A DNA stretch of 64,000 nucleotides. It comes from Pseudomonadota bacterium (lineage in GTDB: Bacteria > Desulfobacterota > Desulfarculia > Desulfarculales > Desulfarculaceae). Within the stretch, counting starts at the first letter, position 1. Each line of letters begins with the position of its first letter. The notes under the pieces are model-generated. The model saw nothing but the letters and a program-made list of their open reading frames with translations. It ran no database searches and had not been told where the DNA came from. Shown here piece after piece: positions 32,352 through 39,509 of the stretch. A program made the position numbers and the translations under genes. Location: positions 62,001 through 126,000 of the forward strand of contig JAHIND010000002.1 in assembly GCA_018896025.1 (NCBI GenBank). Direction: 5' to 3'.

Positions 32352-32828
32352 TTATTTTTTCCTCACTCTCAACTTCCGATTGCGTCGGTTCACCCAGGCT
32401 GGTGCCTTCTCGGGGCTGGGGGCGTCCGGGTGCAGTCGATAGAGATAGGCCTGGCCCTTGCGGGGATAGACCCGCAGTTGGTCCTGGCCGGCCAGCCAGC
32501 GCAGATAATCCCGGGTGTAGTCCAGATTGGCTTCGGCCAGGCGGGCCACCTTGGCCGCGGGCCAGGGCCCCTTGAGGTCCAGGTAGGCGGCCACCTTCCA
32601 GATACGCTTTTGAGCCGGCGGGGCTTCCTTTGGTTGGCGGTCCCATTTGCGCGGGGCGGCGGTTATCCGGTCGCCTCCCTGGTCGATCAGTTCGCCGGCC
32701 TCCACCAGGTGCTTGACCTTGCTGATCGCTTCCCCCAGGGAAACCCCACACCCTTGGGTGATCTCCGAGAGGGAAACCGGCCGCTTGCGGGCGCGGACCC
32801 AGTAGACGATGTTCTGGGGCCGGTTCAA
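32352..32828 (-). CDS. Winged-helix phage protein
   Basis: A 158-residue basic protein with two helix-turn-helix-like segments: VSLSEITQGCGVSLGEAISKVKHLVEAG (about 18-45) and AAKVARLAEANLDYTRDYLRWLAGQ (about 90-114), then a strand pair RVYPRKGQAYLYR. It overlaps the MuB-like gene by four bases (ATGA) and has a 138-base gap to the next gene. A role in transposition or transcription control is possible; the family is unknown. Confidence 0.62.
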   Translation of the reverse strand: MNRPQNIVYWVRARKRPVSLSEITQGCGVSLGEAISKVKHLVEAGELIDQGGDRITAAPRKWDRQPKEAPPAQKRIWKVAAYLDLKGPWPAAKVARLAEANLDYTRDYLRWLAGQDQLRVYPRKGQAYLYRLHPDAPSPEKAPAWVNRRNRKLRVRKK

Positions 32829-33541
32829 GCGGCCCTCTTGATGGCCAGCCTGGAGGTCTTATCCACCATCTCTGCAGGCAGGTCGCTTAGCTTGTTGGCC
32901 CGGGCCGTCCGTTCGATGTGGGACAGGGCCACCACCAGGTCACGGAAAAAGCCCTGGGTGCGCCGGTGCAGCACCTGGGCCGCGTCCTGGTTGAGCTCCA
33001 AGCCGCAAAGCTCATTGGTGGCCATAACCACCTCGTCCACGCTCAGCGGCTTGAACTCCACCACCTCGGCCAGGCGGCTGGCGATCTGCTCCCGCTGCAT
33101 CAGGTGCACCAACATCTGATCGGTGCCCACGAAGATCACCGGGCAGCCGGTGCGGTCGCTCAGGTCCCGCACCGTCTCCACCAGGGCGGTGTGCTTGGAG
33201 ATACGGTCAGCCTCATCGATGAGCACCGGGGCGCTACGATTCCACATCAGGCGCAGGCAGGCCCCGAAGGCGTCGCGGCGGCGGTGGAACTTGGCCTCCT
33301 TCTGGCCCTTGAGGGCGGCGTAAAGGTCGTTGAGCAGGTCCAGCTGGCTGCTGTTCACCTGGGGGATCATGTACAGGGCGTCGTGATTGCCCGCGTACCA
33401 GATACTGGTCTCGGTCTTTCCTCGCCCGGCCGGGCCGTGCCAGGCCGCCAGGCAGGGCAAGCCGGCCGCCTGCCCGCGCAGGGCGGTGACGGCTTCGATC
33501 ACCCGGCGCACGTTGCTCACGTGCAGGAACTTGTTTTTCAT
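32825..33541 (-). CDS. MuB-like AAA+ transposition ATPase
   Basis: A 238-residue AAA+ ATPase with Walker A GPAGRGKT (residues 36-43), Walker B VLIDEAD (106-112) and a sensor segment VIFVGTDQ (about 134-141). In Mu, MuB coats target DNA, delivers it to the MuA transpososome and enforces target immunity. The gene directly follows the transposase and overlaps it by four bases. It is shorter than MuB (312 residues), lacking the N-terminal HTH extension, as in B3/D3112-type phages. Confidence 0.88.
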   Translation of the reverse strand: MKNKFLHVSNVRRVIEAVTALRGQAAGLPCLAAWHGPAGRGKTETSIWYAGNHDALYMIPQVNSSQLDLLNDLYAALKGQKEAKFHRRRDAFGACLRLMWNRSAPVLIDEADRISKHTALVETVRDLSDRTGCPVIFVGTDQMLVHLMQREQIASRLAEVVEFKPLSVDEVVMATNELCGLELNQDAAQVLHRRTQGFFRDLVVALSHIERTARANKLSDLPAEMVDKTSRLAIKRAA

Positions 33542-35247
33542 GCCTTTCCTCCTCCTTCAACGGCTTGGCGGCCCAGATGGGCGCGCAATTGCTCCCATGA
33601 CTCGGCCATCGCCTGATATTCCGGGGTGTGCTCGTATTCCCGGGCCCAGGCCAAGTCCTCGGCCAGGGCCTGGGCGGGGTGGCGCAGGATCCATTCGTAA
33701 CGGTTGGCTCCGCTGCTGAACCAGGCCGGGCGGCCCTCCTCCAGCAGAGGCGCCGGGGCCGCGGCCGCGGGGGTGATCTCCTGGCCCCGGCGCTCCAGGA
33801 AGCGCACGTTTTCGGGCAGATTCTCCAGCTTGTGGCCGAACACCGTCTCCTGATAGGTGGACAGGTCGATCTCGCCGGCCGCCTTCACCGCCCGCTGGGC
33901 CGGGGTGTCCTTGCGCCGCTTCCAGGTGCCCACCGCCACCCCGATGTCGTCCGGGCTCTCGATGGCCTTGGTGCGCAACACCTCGCCCCGGGTGCCGTCC
34001 GGGTTCAGGCGGTAGGCCAGCACCTCGGGCAGGCGGTAGGGGTTGCGCACCACCTCCACCCTCTGGCCCACGTCCACCGTGTCCAGCACCGCGTGCAGGC
34101 CCTTGTGGCGGAGCATGCCGTCAGCCCGCACCGTGGTGCGGTGAGGCTTCTCGTGGGCAAGTTCGTTGTAGATCTCCCGGGGGGGCATCAGGCGCAGATC
34201 CTCGGCCTTGATGCCGGACCAGGCCTCCCAGCGGGTCTGGCGGGTGCGGCGGTGGGTGCGGTTGGCGCAGTAGAAGATGCGGGCGTCATCGGCCCGGGCG
34301 TTGAGCTCTTCCAAGTTCTCCGGACGGCGCAGCCACAGCTTGCTCTCAAAGTGCTGCTGCCAGATGCGGTGACTCACCTCCACCGCTCCCGTGGCCCGGG
34401 CCACTCCCGCCTGGTGGGCCTCCCACTTGACCTGGAGGTTGTCCAGGAGGTTGGTGGTGGCATAGGCCAGGTTGGCGGAGCCCGGGTCGAAATAGACCAT
34501 GCTGGGAGCGCCGTGAAAAATGTCGTGTTCGTGCTCCCGGCGCCGCCAGCCCTGATACAGAAAGTCGATCAGGTTGAGGGCGTTCTCCCCGGCGGCCAGG
34601 TAGTAGCGCACGTAAAAGGCCCCGCTGAAATGGTCCACCAGGATGTAGCGCAGGATGTGCTCCCGGATCCCCTTCAGGGCCTCGGGCTTCTTACCCCCCA
34701 TGAGCTCCAGCTTGGTGTGACGCATGCCCAAGCCGCCCCGCTTCTTGAAGTACCAGTGCAGGCAGGCGCTCACGTCCACCTGGTGCAGATGGTTGGGGCC
34801 CCGGCTCACCAGACGCACGTGGCCCGCGCTTACCGTCTGACCGTCGGTGGTGTAGTTTCCCTTGAGCATGCGGCGGCTCAGTCCCTTCTCCCGCAAAATG
34901 CGGCGCACCGTCTCCGGCTTGGTCCCCTGGGGCAGGGCCCCGGCTCCCACGCACTCCATCACCGCCTCGTTGGTGGGCATCTCGATGCTGCCGGTCTTGC
35001 GATGGGAGCCGGCCATCAGAGCCACCACGTGGGCCAGGCCGTCCTCGGTGATCCCCGCCCGGCTGATGCCGGCATCCACCCTGGGCTTGCGCTCCTGGGG
35101 CTGGTAGCCGTGCAGCTTGGCGTGGCGCAGCAGGGTGGAGCGGCTGAGGCCCATCGTGGCTTCCCATTGCGACAGGATCGCCCCCTGCCCCCCGTAGGGG
35201 GCGGTGGCGAGCTCTCGTGCCAGGGATCGGGCCAGGTCCGGAGTCAT
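33538..35247 (-). CDS. MuA-like DDE transposase
   Basis: A 569-residue protein with an N-terminal HTH (about residues 33-50), a second DNA-binding domain, and an RNase H-fold core with catalytic D158 (HQVDVSACL), D254 (VYFDPGSAN) and E290 (GAVEVSHRIW). A beta-barrel C-terminal domain follows (about 395-470), as in Mu-type transposases. It performs strand transfer for integration and replicative transposition. It lies upstream of the MuB gene and starts with a poorly defined ribosome site 8 bases after the previous gene. Confidence 0.93.
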   Translation of the reverse strand: MTPDLARSLARELATAPYGGQGAILSQWEATMGLSRSTLLRHAKLHGYQPQERKPRVDAGISRAGITEDGLAHVVALMAGSHRKTGSIEMPTNEAVMECVGAGALPQGTKPETVRRILREKGLSRRMLKGNYTTDGQTVSAGHVRLVSRGPNHLHQVDVSACLHWYFKKRGGLGMRHTKLELMGGKKPEALKGIREHILRYILVDHFSGAFYVRYYLAAGENALNLIDFLYQGWRRREHEHDIFHGAPSMVYFDPGSANLAYATTNLLDNLQVKWEAHQAGVARATGAVEVSHRIWQQHFESKLWLRRPENLEELNARADDARIFYCANRTHRRTRQTRWEAWSGIKAEDLRLMPPREIYNELAHEKPHRTTVRADGMLRHKGLHAVLDTVDVGQRVEVVRNPYRLPEVLAYRLNPDGTRGEVLRTKAIESPDDIGVAVGTWKRRKDTPAQRAVKAAGEIDLSTYQETVFGHKLENLPENVRFLERRGQEITPAAAAPAPLLEEGRPAWFSSGANRYEWILRHPAQALAEDLAWAREYEHTPEYQAMAESWEQLRAHLGRQAVEGGGKA

Positions 35248-35255
35248 GGGGGGAC

Positions 35256-36197
35256 CTAGTAGACCGGCCGCGTGCCGTCGTGGGCCGCGATGTCATTGGC
35301 CAACATGTCGGCTCCCGCCCCCAGGGCCTCGTCATCGGGCTCTTCGCCCTCGGCCTTGGCCGCCAGGTGGTTGCCGGTCCACTCGGCCACCTCCTTCACC
35401 AACTCCAGGCTGGCCAGGATGCGCGACACCGCCTCTGGGCTGCGCCCGGCCATTTTGGTGGTGTGGCGGTACACCGCCAGCAGGGGCAGGATTTTCTTCT
35501 CGATGTCTTGGATGATCTTGATGGCCTCGGCGTCATCCACCGGCAGACCGGCCTTCAGATTGTTGAGCTCCGTCTGAATGGTGGTCAGACGATCGCCTAG
35601 GCCACTGGCCTTGTCCTCGGCCTTTGTCTTGGCCTTCCTTTCGTCGGCCAGGGCCTGATCCTTGGCCGCCAGTTCCTTGCCGTGCTCCCCGGCCAGATCC
35701 TTGATGACCGAGGTGAGCTCTTCCTTGCTCACCGTCTCCAGGTCGATGACCTCACCGGTGGTGAGTCTTTTACGTATGTCTGCCGGGAGAGCGCGAGCCG
35801 TCTCAAGGGTCCGTATGGACACGCCCAGATGCCTAACGTTAGTCATGAACTCATCGCCCAAGTCATCGGCGATGGCCAAGTAGCGATCAGCGGTTTTATG
35901 CGAAATACCAACCATTTTGCAGGTCTCGGCCCAGGTAAGGTTGGCCGCTCCGTGGAGAGCCTTGAGCTCCCTCAATTGACTAACTGTTAGGCATTCGGCA
36001 AAGGTGGCGATAGCCTTGGAGGCCTGGATGCGGCCCGCCCGCATGGCTATGCTCATCAGCTTTTCGGTGGACTCGGCCTGGTCCTGATCCTTGATTTTGG
36101 ACTGGAGCACCTCCAGGAAAATCTCCCGTTGGTGGGCCTGGGTCACCTCGCGGTCTTCCATGACCTGCTGCATCAGACGGCCATCAGCTTCCGGCAT
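35256..36197 (-). CDS. HTH and coiled-coil phage protein, unknown
   Basis: A 313-residue protein: a helical N-terminal third, an HTH-like segment LTWAETCKMVGISHKTADRYLAI (about 86-108), then a long coiled coil (about 170-225) and a helical end. It precedes the transposase gene. In other Mu-like phages this slot holds accessory early proteins, but I see no Gam-like motif, so I do not call it a nuclease inhibitor. A plasmid-type replication or partition-like DNA-binding role is possible. Confidence 0.65.
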   Translation of the reverse strand: MPEADGRLMQQVMEDREVTQAHQREIFLEVLQSKIKDQDQAESTEKLMSIAMRAGRIQASKAIATFAECLTVSQLRELKALHGAANLTWAETCKMVGISHKTADRYLAIADDLGDEFMTNVRHLGVSIRTLETARALPADIRKRLTTGEVIDLETVSKEELTSVIKDLAGEHGKELAAKDQALADERKAKTKAEDKASGLGDRLTTIQTELNNLKAGLPVDDAEAIKIIQDIEKKILPLLAVYRHTTKMAGRSPEAVSRILASLELVKEVAEWTGNHLAAKAEGEEPDDEALGAGADMLANDIAAHDGTRPVY

Positions 36198-36511
36198 TGA
36201 TCTGTCTCCTCGGTGGAAATGTTGGTGTCAGAAAGATTGCGTTGGGCTTGGCGGATCAGCTCTTCCTGCTGGCGGCGGTAAGCCGCCCACAGGGCCGCCG
36301 CGGCCTTGCCCATGCGCCACTCGATCCCGGCCCGCTCCAGCAAGCCCCGGGCGGCCAGGGTGGCGATGATCCGGTCCACCGTGCTGGTGGGCAGATCCAG
36401 AGCCCGAGCCATTTCGGCCAGGCCGAAGCTGGGCCGCTGGGCCGCCTCCATCAGCAGGCGCAGTCCGTTGTCCAGGGCGGTGATCACACCTTCTCCGTTG
36501 CCTCTGCTCAT
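36173..36511 (-). CDS. IclR-type helix-turn-helix regulator
   Basis: This 112-residue protein contains GLAEMARALDLPTSTVDRII (about residues 30-49), the winged helix-turn-helix pattern of IclR-family N-terminal domains, but lacks the effector-binding domain. It overlaps the next gene by 25 bases. It is probably a phage transcription regulator of the early operon. Confidence 0.72.
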   Translation of the reverse strand: MSRGNGEGVITALDNGLRLLMEAAQRPSFGLAEMARALDLPTSTVDRIIATLAARGLLERAGIEWRMGKAAAALWAAYRRQQEELIRQAQRNLSDTNISTEETDQCRKLMAV

Positions 36512-36636
36512 GCCACCCTCCGGCGGGCCTCTTTGCGGCAGGCCGAAACGAAGTTGCTCCTGCCCCCGTACTTGAGGCGCAGCATGAGAAGCGCCCTCCG
36601 GGAAAAACGGACCGTCCCTGAAAATTTCCTATTCAT
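36508..36636 (-). CDS. Tiny basic phage protein
   Basis: A 42-residue protein starting at the ATG at 36636, preceded by GGGGGAGAAGACG and overlapping the stop of the upstream gene (ATGA); its stop overlaps the next start. It is strongly basic (FSRRALLMLRLKYGGRSNF, ACRKEARRRVA), so it probably binds nucleic acid. No family recognised. The longer upstream extension of this frame is a shadow. Confidence 0.62.
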   Translation of the reverse strand: MNRKFSGTVRFSRRALLMLRLKYGGRSNFVSACRKEARRRVA

Positions 36637-37076
36637 CGTCTTCTCCCCCGTTCCAAACGTTCCCGCTCCATGCGCGCCTCCTTGGCTTCCCTCTTGGCTC
36701 TGGCTTCCTGCTCCCGGGCCAGGCCCTCTCGGATCAGGGTCTCTTCGTAGGGACCGGCCACCCGGGAGTTGAAGGGGGACAGGATCACGTTGAGGGGGCT
36801 GGCGTCTTCCAGGGCATGCAAGAGGAAAGGAAGCTGGCGGATGGTGGGATGGTGACTGGAGTCGCTGGGCGCCCCCCATTTGTTAAGGGTGTCCTCGGTA
36901 ATGTTGGGGCTCAGGCCCTCTCGGCGCAGGGCCTCGTTCATGCGCTCGGCGATCTGGGCCCGGCTCAACGGGCTGGCCTTCATGGCGTCGGCCAGGCAGG
37001 CCTTGAAAATGGTCAGCACGTCCAGGCGCAGCTGACCGTCGAAGAGGGGTAGCCGACCGCCGTTTCCAGACCTCAT
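36633..37076 (-). CDS. Early phage protein with HTH-like region
   Basis: Starting at the ATG at 37076 (overlap ATGA with the Ner-like gene) the protein has 147 residues. Residues of about 25-65 (SPLSRAQIAERMNEALRREG ... TEDTLNKWGAP) resemble the DNA-binding fold of small phage proteins that replace Ner or Mor-type regulators; the C-terminus is a very charged Arg/Glu helix. Function is not known, but DNA binding is likely. Confidence 0.65.
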   Translation of the reverse strand: MRSGNGGRLPLFDGQLRLDVLTIFKACLADAMKASPLSRAQIAERMNEALRREGLSPNITEDTLNKWGAPSDSSHHPTIRQLPFLLHALEDASPLNVILSPFNSRVAGPYEETLIREGLAREQEARAKREAKEARMERERLERGRRR

Positions 37077-37459
37077 GCCGCCTCCTCCACCGCTTCCGAG
37101 GTCCGGGAGGCCCCTCCTGAACTGGCGTAAACGGCGCCTGGGGAGTAGTCTCCGGACCTCTGGCACTCGTTCAAAGCGGGTATCGACGTCCGAACCTGGC
37201 GGCTTTTAGACGTTGACCCCATTGAACTTTTCTCGGTATGGTTTTGGACAAGGCGAGAGGGACGTCCCGGGCTTAGTTCCTCCACCCCCACCCCGATGCG
37301 GGCGGCAACGTCTTCAAGAATGGTGGGAGCCGGGGTCCGCGTCTCGCCGTTGATGGCCCGGGTCACCGTGCTGGTGGCCACTCCCAGATCAATGGCTATA
37401 TCCTTGGCCTTGATCCGGCGGCGGGTTAATTCGGCCCAGATGTCGTCGGTGTGAAGCAT
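37073..37459 (-). CDS. Ner/Cro-like early regulator
   Basis: I take the ATG at 37459 (128 residues); a GTG four codons upstream has no better ribosome site. Residues of about 4-45 (DDIWAELTRRRIKAKDIAIDLGVATSTVTRAINGE) are a lambda-repressor-like HTH of the Ner/Nlp class. The remaining Ser/Gly-rich half seems disordered. It is divergent from the repressor gene with only 91 bases between, and it should be the first gene of the early operon, where Ner turns down early and repressor transcription in Mu. Confidence 0.78.
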   Translation of the reverse strand: MLHTDDIWAELTRRRIKAKDIAIDLGVATSTVTRAINGETRTPAPTILEDVAARIGVGVEELSPGRPSRLVQNHTEKSSMGSTSKSRQVRTSIPALNECQRSGDYSPGAVYASSGGASRTSEAVEEAA

Positions 37460-37465
37460 TGCTAG

Positions 37466-37543
37466 ATCCACAAGTGCAATTCTGTTGCATCATAAATTAC
37501 ACAAGTGGAAGCTAGCAGTCAACCTAAATTTCCACTAGTGGAA
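37466..37543. promoter_or_regulatory. Three repressor operators (O1, O2, O3)
   Basis: Three 14-bp dyads match TTCCACWWGTGGAA: O1 37466-37479 (12 of 14), O2 37497-37510 (13 of 14), O3 37530-37543 (perfect palindrome TTCCACTAGTGGAA). Centre spacing is 31 and 33 bp, close to three helical turns, so dimers would sit on one face. They lie in the divergent repressor/Ner region, as in lambda-type switches. Confidence 0.82.
37494..37522 (-). promoter_or_regulatory. Early (leftward) promoter overlapping operator O2
   Basis: TTGACT (37522-37517) and TAATTT (37499-37494) are separated by 17 bases on the minus strand. The -10 overlaps operator O2 (37497-37510), so repressor bound there would block RNA polymerase. 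It would start early transcription about 35 bases before the Ner-like gene. Confidence 0.5.
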
Positions 37544-37550
37544 CAATAAC

Positions 37551-38327
37551 GTGCCAGGCAGACCCTCATCCGTACCCCCTGAAGCCGGGGAGAGATTGCG
37601 CAAAATAAGGGGAGAGTTGGGTCTTACCCAGGGGGAATTTGCTGAATTAGCCGGCGTTGCGCCAGCCTCCGTTTCCAGAATGGAGAGCGGCCAGGTCCCT
37701 CCCTCGCCCGAGGTGCTTTATTACCTGTCGCGCCACCATCCACAAGTGGACGTCAGGGAGCTTCTATGCGGTGAGCCCACCCCTTCCCGCGTTGACGCCA
37801 TTGACATCGCTGCCCACGTCAAACCGGTAATCCGCCCACTGAGCGCCGGAGGCAAGGAAGCTGCGGCGGACGATTACTTTGCCGTGCCTCTGGTGGAGGG
37901 CAGGGCGGCAGCCGGATTCGGGGGGGTGGTCTGGGATAAGGTCAAGAGCCTGGTGTGGGTCTACCGGCCCGAGCTCGGGCGCCGGCGCAACCTGGTGGCC
38001 GTGCGCGTGGCTGGCGATAGCATGAAGCCCACCGTGCCCGACGGCTCTATAGTAATAGTTGATCGCGACCAGTGGATGCCCGAGGGCAAGCGCCGCTTCG
38101 TCTGGGCGCTACGCACCGCCGAGGGCGACACGGTGATCAAGCGCCTCCACAAGGTCAACGGCAGCCTCTTGATCCTGAGCGACAACTTCATGGATTACCC
38201 GCCCGAGCCGGCCTGGACCGCCGAGTTGGGAAAGCTGGTCATCGGGAAGGTGATCTGGATGTGGCATAGCCTGGAGAGCCATCCAGGCCCGGCCTGGCCG
38301 AGCTGGCCGTTAAGCCACGAGGAGTGA
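37551..38327 (+). CDS. Phage CI/LexA-like repressor with S24 peptidase domain
   Basis: A 258-residue protein starting with a GTG at 37551, eight bases after operator O3. Residues of about 14-48 form a lambda-repressor HTH (LTQGEFAELAGVAPASVSRMESG). The C-terminal half is a LexA/S24 peptidase with S157 in VAGDSMKPTV and K197 in GDTVIKRL, so RecA-stimulated self-cleavage and SOS induction are likely; the Ala-Gly near residues 121-122 is a candidate cleavage bond. Mu's own repressor lacks such a domain, so induction control here is lambda-like. The gene runs toward the phage left end. Confidence 0.9.
   Translation: MPGRPSSVPPEAGERLRKIRGELGLTQGEFAELAGVAPASVSRMESGQVPPSPEVLYYLSRHHPQVDVRELLCGEPTPSRVDAIDIAAHVKPVIRPLSAGGKEAAADDYFAVPLVEGRAAAGFGGVVWDKVKSLVWVYRPELGRRRNLVAVRVAGDSMKPTVPDGSIVIVDRDQWMPEGKRRFVWALRTAEGDTVIKRLHKVNGSLLILSDNFMDYPPEPAWTAELGKLVIGKVIWMWHSLESHPGPAWPSWPLSHEE
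37738..37751. promoter_or_regulatory. Fourth operator-like dyad inside the repressor gene
   Basis: ATCCACAAGTGGAC contains a perfect 12-bp palindrome and matches the O1-O3 consensus at 12 of 14 positions. It is 208 bp downstream of O3 within the repressor coding sequence, which would allow looping or autoregulation. Confidence 0.6.
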
Positions 38328-38383
38328 CCACAACATCGTTGAGCGGTGTTATGGATCAGCTAAAGAGGTTTTATTAAACTATT

Positions 38384-39478
38384 TTAGGGTTGAAGTGAAG
38401 AAGGTTCGCGCCCCTTGGCAGCCTGTATTTCTCGCCAAGCTTTTTCTACCACAGTCGTATCTTCGCTTATTATGTCCCTTAATGTTGCAAGGGCCTTCGG
38501 AGAATACCTCTTGAATTTTGTTTTGCCAACCCTGATTTCCTTGAAAAACTCTGCGTCGTTTTGAATAGCAAAATACTGAACTAAAGCATGCGCCTTTGGC
38601 TGAGTAATTCCTAGTTTATCAGCCAAATTTTTCAGGCCAAGGCTATAATAATCTAACTCATTTATTTTTCTAACACCGACTACATAGGCGTCGGGTGTTC
38701 CCTCAGGAACTAGGTGAACAGGTATGCCTTCATTCTTCGTAATGCGTAGATCTAACGATGGACCATAGCCGGTTTGAGTCATGTTAATAGATGCTACCCC
38801 TGGGAACAGTGACTCCCAGCTGACTTCCTTTGAAATTTGTTTGCTAATCTTATTAATTTCTCCCTGGCTAGGCTGGTTTTTTTCCCCATTTATAGCACCT
38901 TCCATGATCGCTAGGGCCCTGATTTTCGATGACGCTTCTACTCCGCGCCGCTTGCCAGGCGTCAATAGCCGTTTTACCTCTTCAACCTCAGATGAAAACA
39001 AGCTATGTAAATCCGTTGGTGGGGTAGTTGAAAGAGGCAGAACCCGCCTTGGCAACCTGGAATAGATGTCAATTTCAAAAACCTCTTTTAGTATGTCCTT
39101 AAATAGAGTCAATCCCGCTTGAGCTTGGAGATAGAGATGCTGTTCTGAGATATCTAATAGATAATGCTGTGCAGCATCGCGATAACCATTTATTGCTTGC
39201 AGCGTCAGGACTTGTTCATCAGTGAGAAATTGCACACTTGCGTCGCTATAGCACTTCCTTACACACTTATCGAAGCCTATCGTCTCTTTCGCTCCCTTCT
39301 CACGAATTTTGCTGCCTCTTTCAATAATCGCTGCCTTCAGCAGCATCTCAAAGGAATGATCCAAGAATATCAATATCGCATGAACTCGGCCTTGATCCCA
39401 TGGCCTATTAAAATGATCGGCGCATAAAACAAGGGAATCTATGGCCTTGATCATAAGGAGTTTAGCTTCTTTTTTCAT
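38384..39478 (-). CDS. DUF3644 protein linked to a type III R-M operon
   Basis: A 364-residue protein whose N-terminal half (IDSLVLCADHFNRPWDQGRV, ILIFLDHSFEMLLKAAI, DAAQHYLLDISEQHLYLQAQ) I recognise as DUF3644, a HEPN/Apea-like helical family. RDAAQH fits the R-x4-H-like HEPN motif and could be a ribonuclease site. It follows res by 31 bases on the same strand and is AT rich. DUF3644 genes often sit in defence islands; an effector or toxin-like role is inferred. Its stop is only about 57 bases from the repressor stop. Confidence 0.72.
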   Translation of the reverse strand: MKKEAKLLMIKAIDSLVLCADHFNRPWDQGRVHAILIFLDHSFEMLLKAAIIERGSKIREKGAKETIGFDKCVRKCYSDASVQFLTDEQVLTLQAINGYRDAAQHYLLDISEQHLYLQAQAGLTLFKDILKEVFEIDIYSRLPRRVLPLSTTPPTDLHSLFSSEVEEVKRLLTPGKRRGVEASSKIRALAIMEGAINGEKNQPSQGEINKISKQISKEVSWESLFPGVASINMTQTGYGPSLDLRITKNEGIPVHLVPEGTPDAYVVGVRKINELDYYSLGLKNLADKLGITQPKAHALVQYFAIQNDAEFFKEIRVGKTKFKRYSPKALATLRDIISEDTTVVEKAWREIQAAKGREPSSLQP

Positions 39479-39509
39479 TGCCCCCCAGCCCTTCAGGCCA
39501 TATTCTTAG

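Larger units (their letters stand above)
1..38350 (-). mobile_element. Mu-like transposable prophage, left part (right end outside window)
   Basis: A MuA-type transposase (33538-35247), MuB-type ATPase (32825-33541), phage repressor (37551-38327) and a complete head and tail module lie collinear on the minus strand, which is the gene order of Mu-like phages. As in Mu, the repressor is transcribed toward the left phage end, so that end should lie between 38328 and 38383, just before the DUF3644 gene; I could not fix the terminal dinucleotide or the 5-bp target duplication by eye. The other end is left of base 1. The tail genes look siphovirus-like: a tape measure and tube are present, and no sheath or contractile baseplate gene was seen. 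The prophage looks intact within the window. Confidence 0.9.

Noticed and set aside
33628..35259. 543-residue plus-strand open frame opposite the transposase
   Set aside because: Shadow of the DDE transposase, with no motif and typical antisense composition.
35256..36197. Mu Gam-type nuclease inhibitor
   Set aside because: The position and coiled coil are similar, but the sequence has an HTH and no Gam-type pattern that I recognise, and it is much longer than Gam.
38328..38383. Exact left end of the prophage
   Set aside because: Several CA dinucleotides (for example near 38335 and 38358) could be the terminus, but without the right end or a 5-bp duplication none can be chosen. The short hairpin at about 38334-38352 has no T-run and is not called a terminator.
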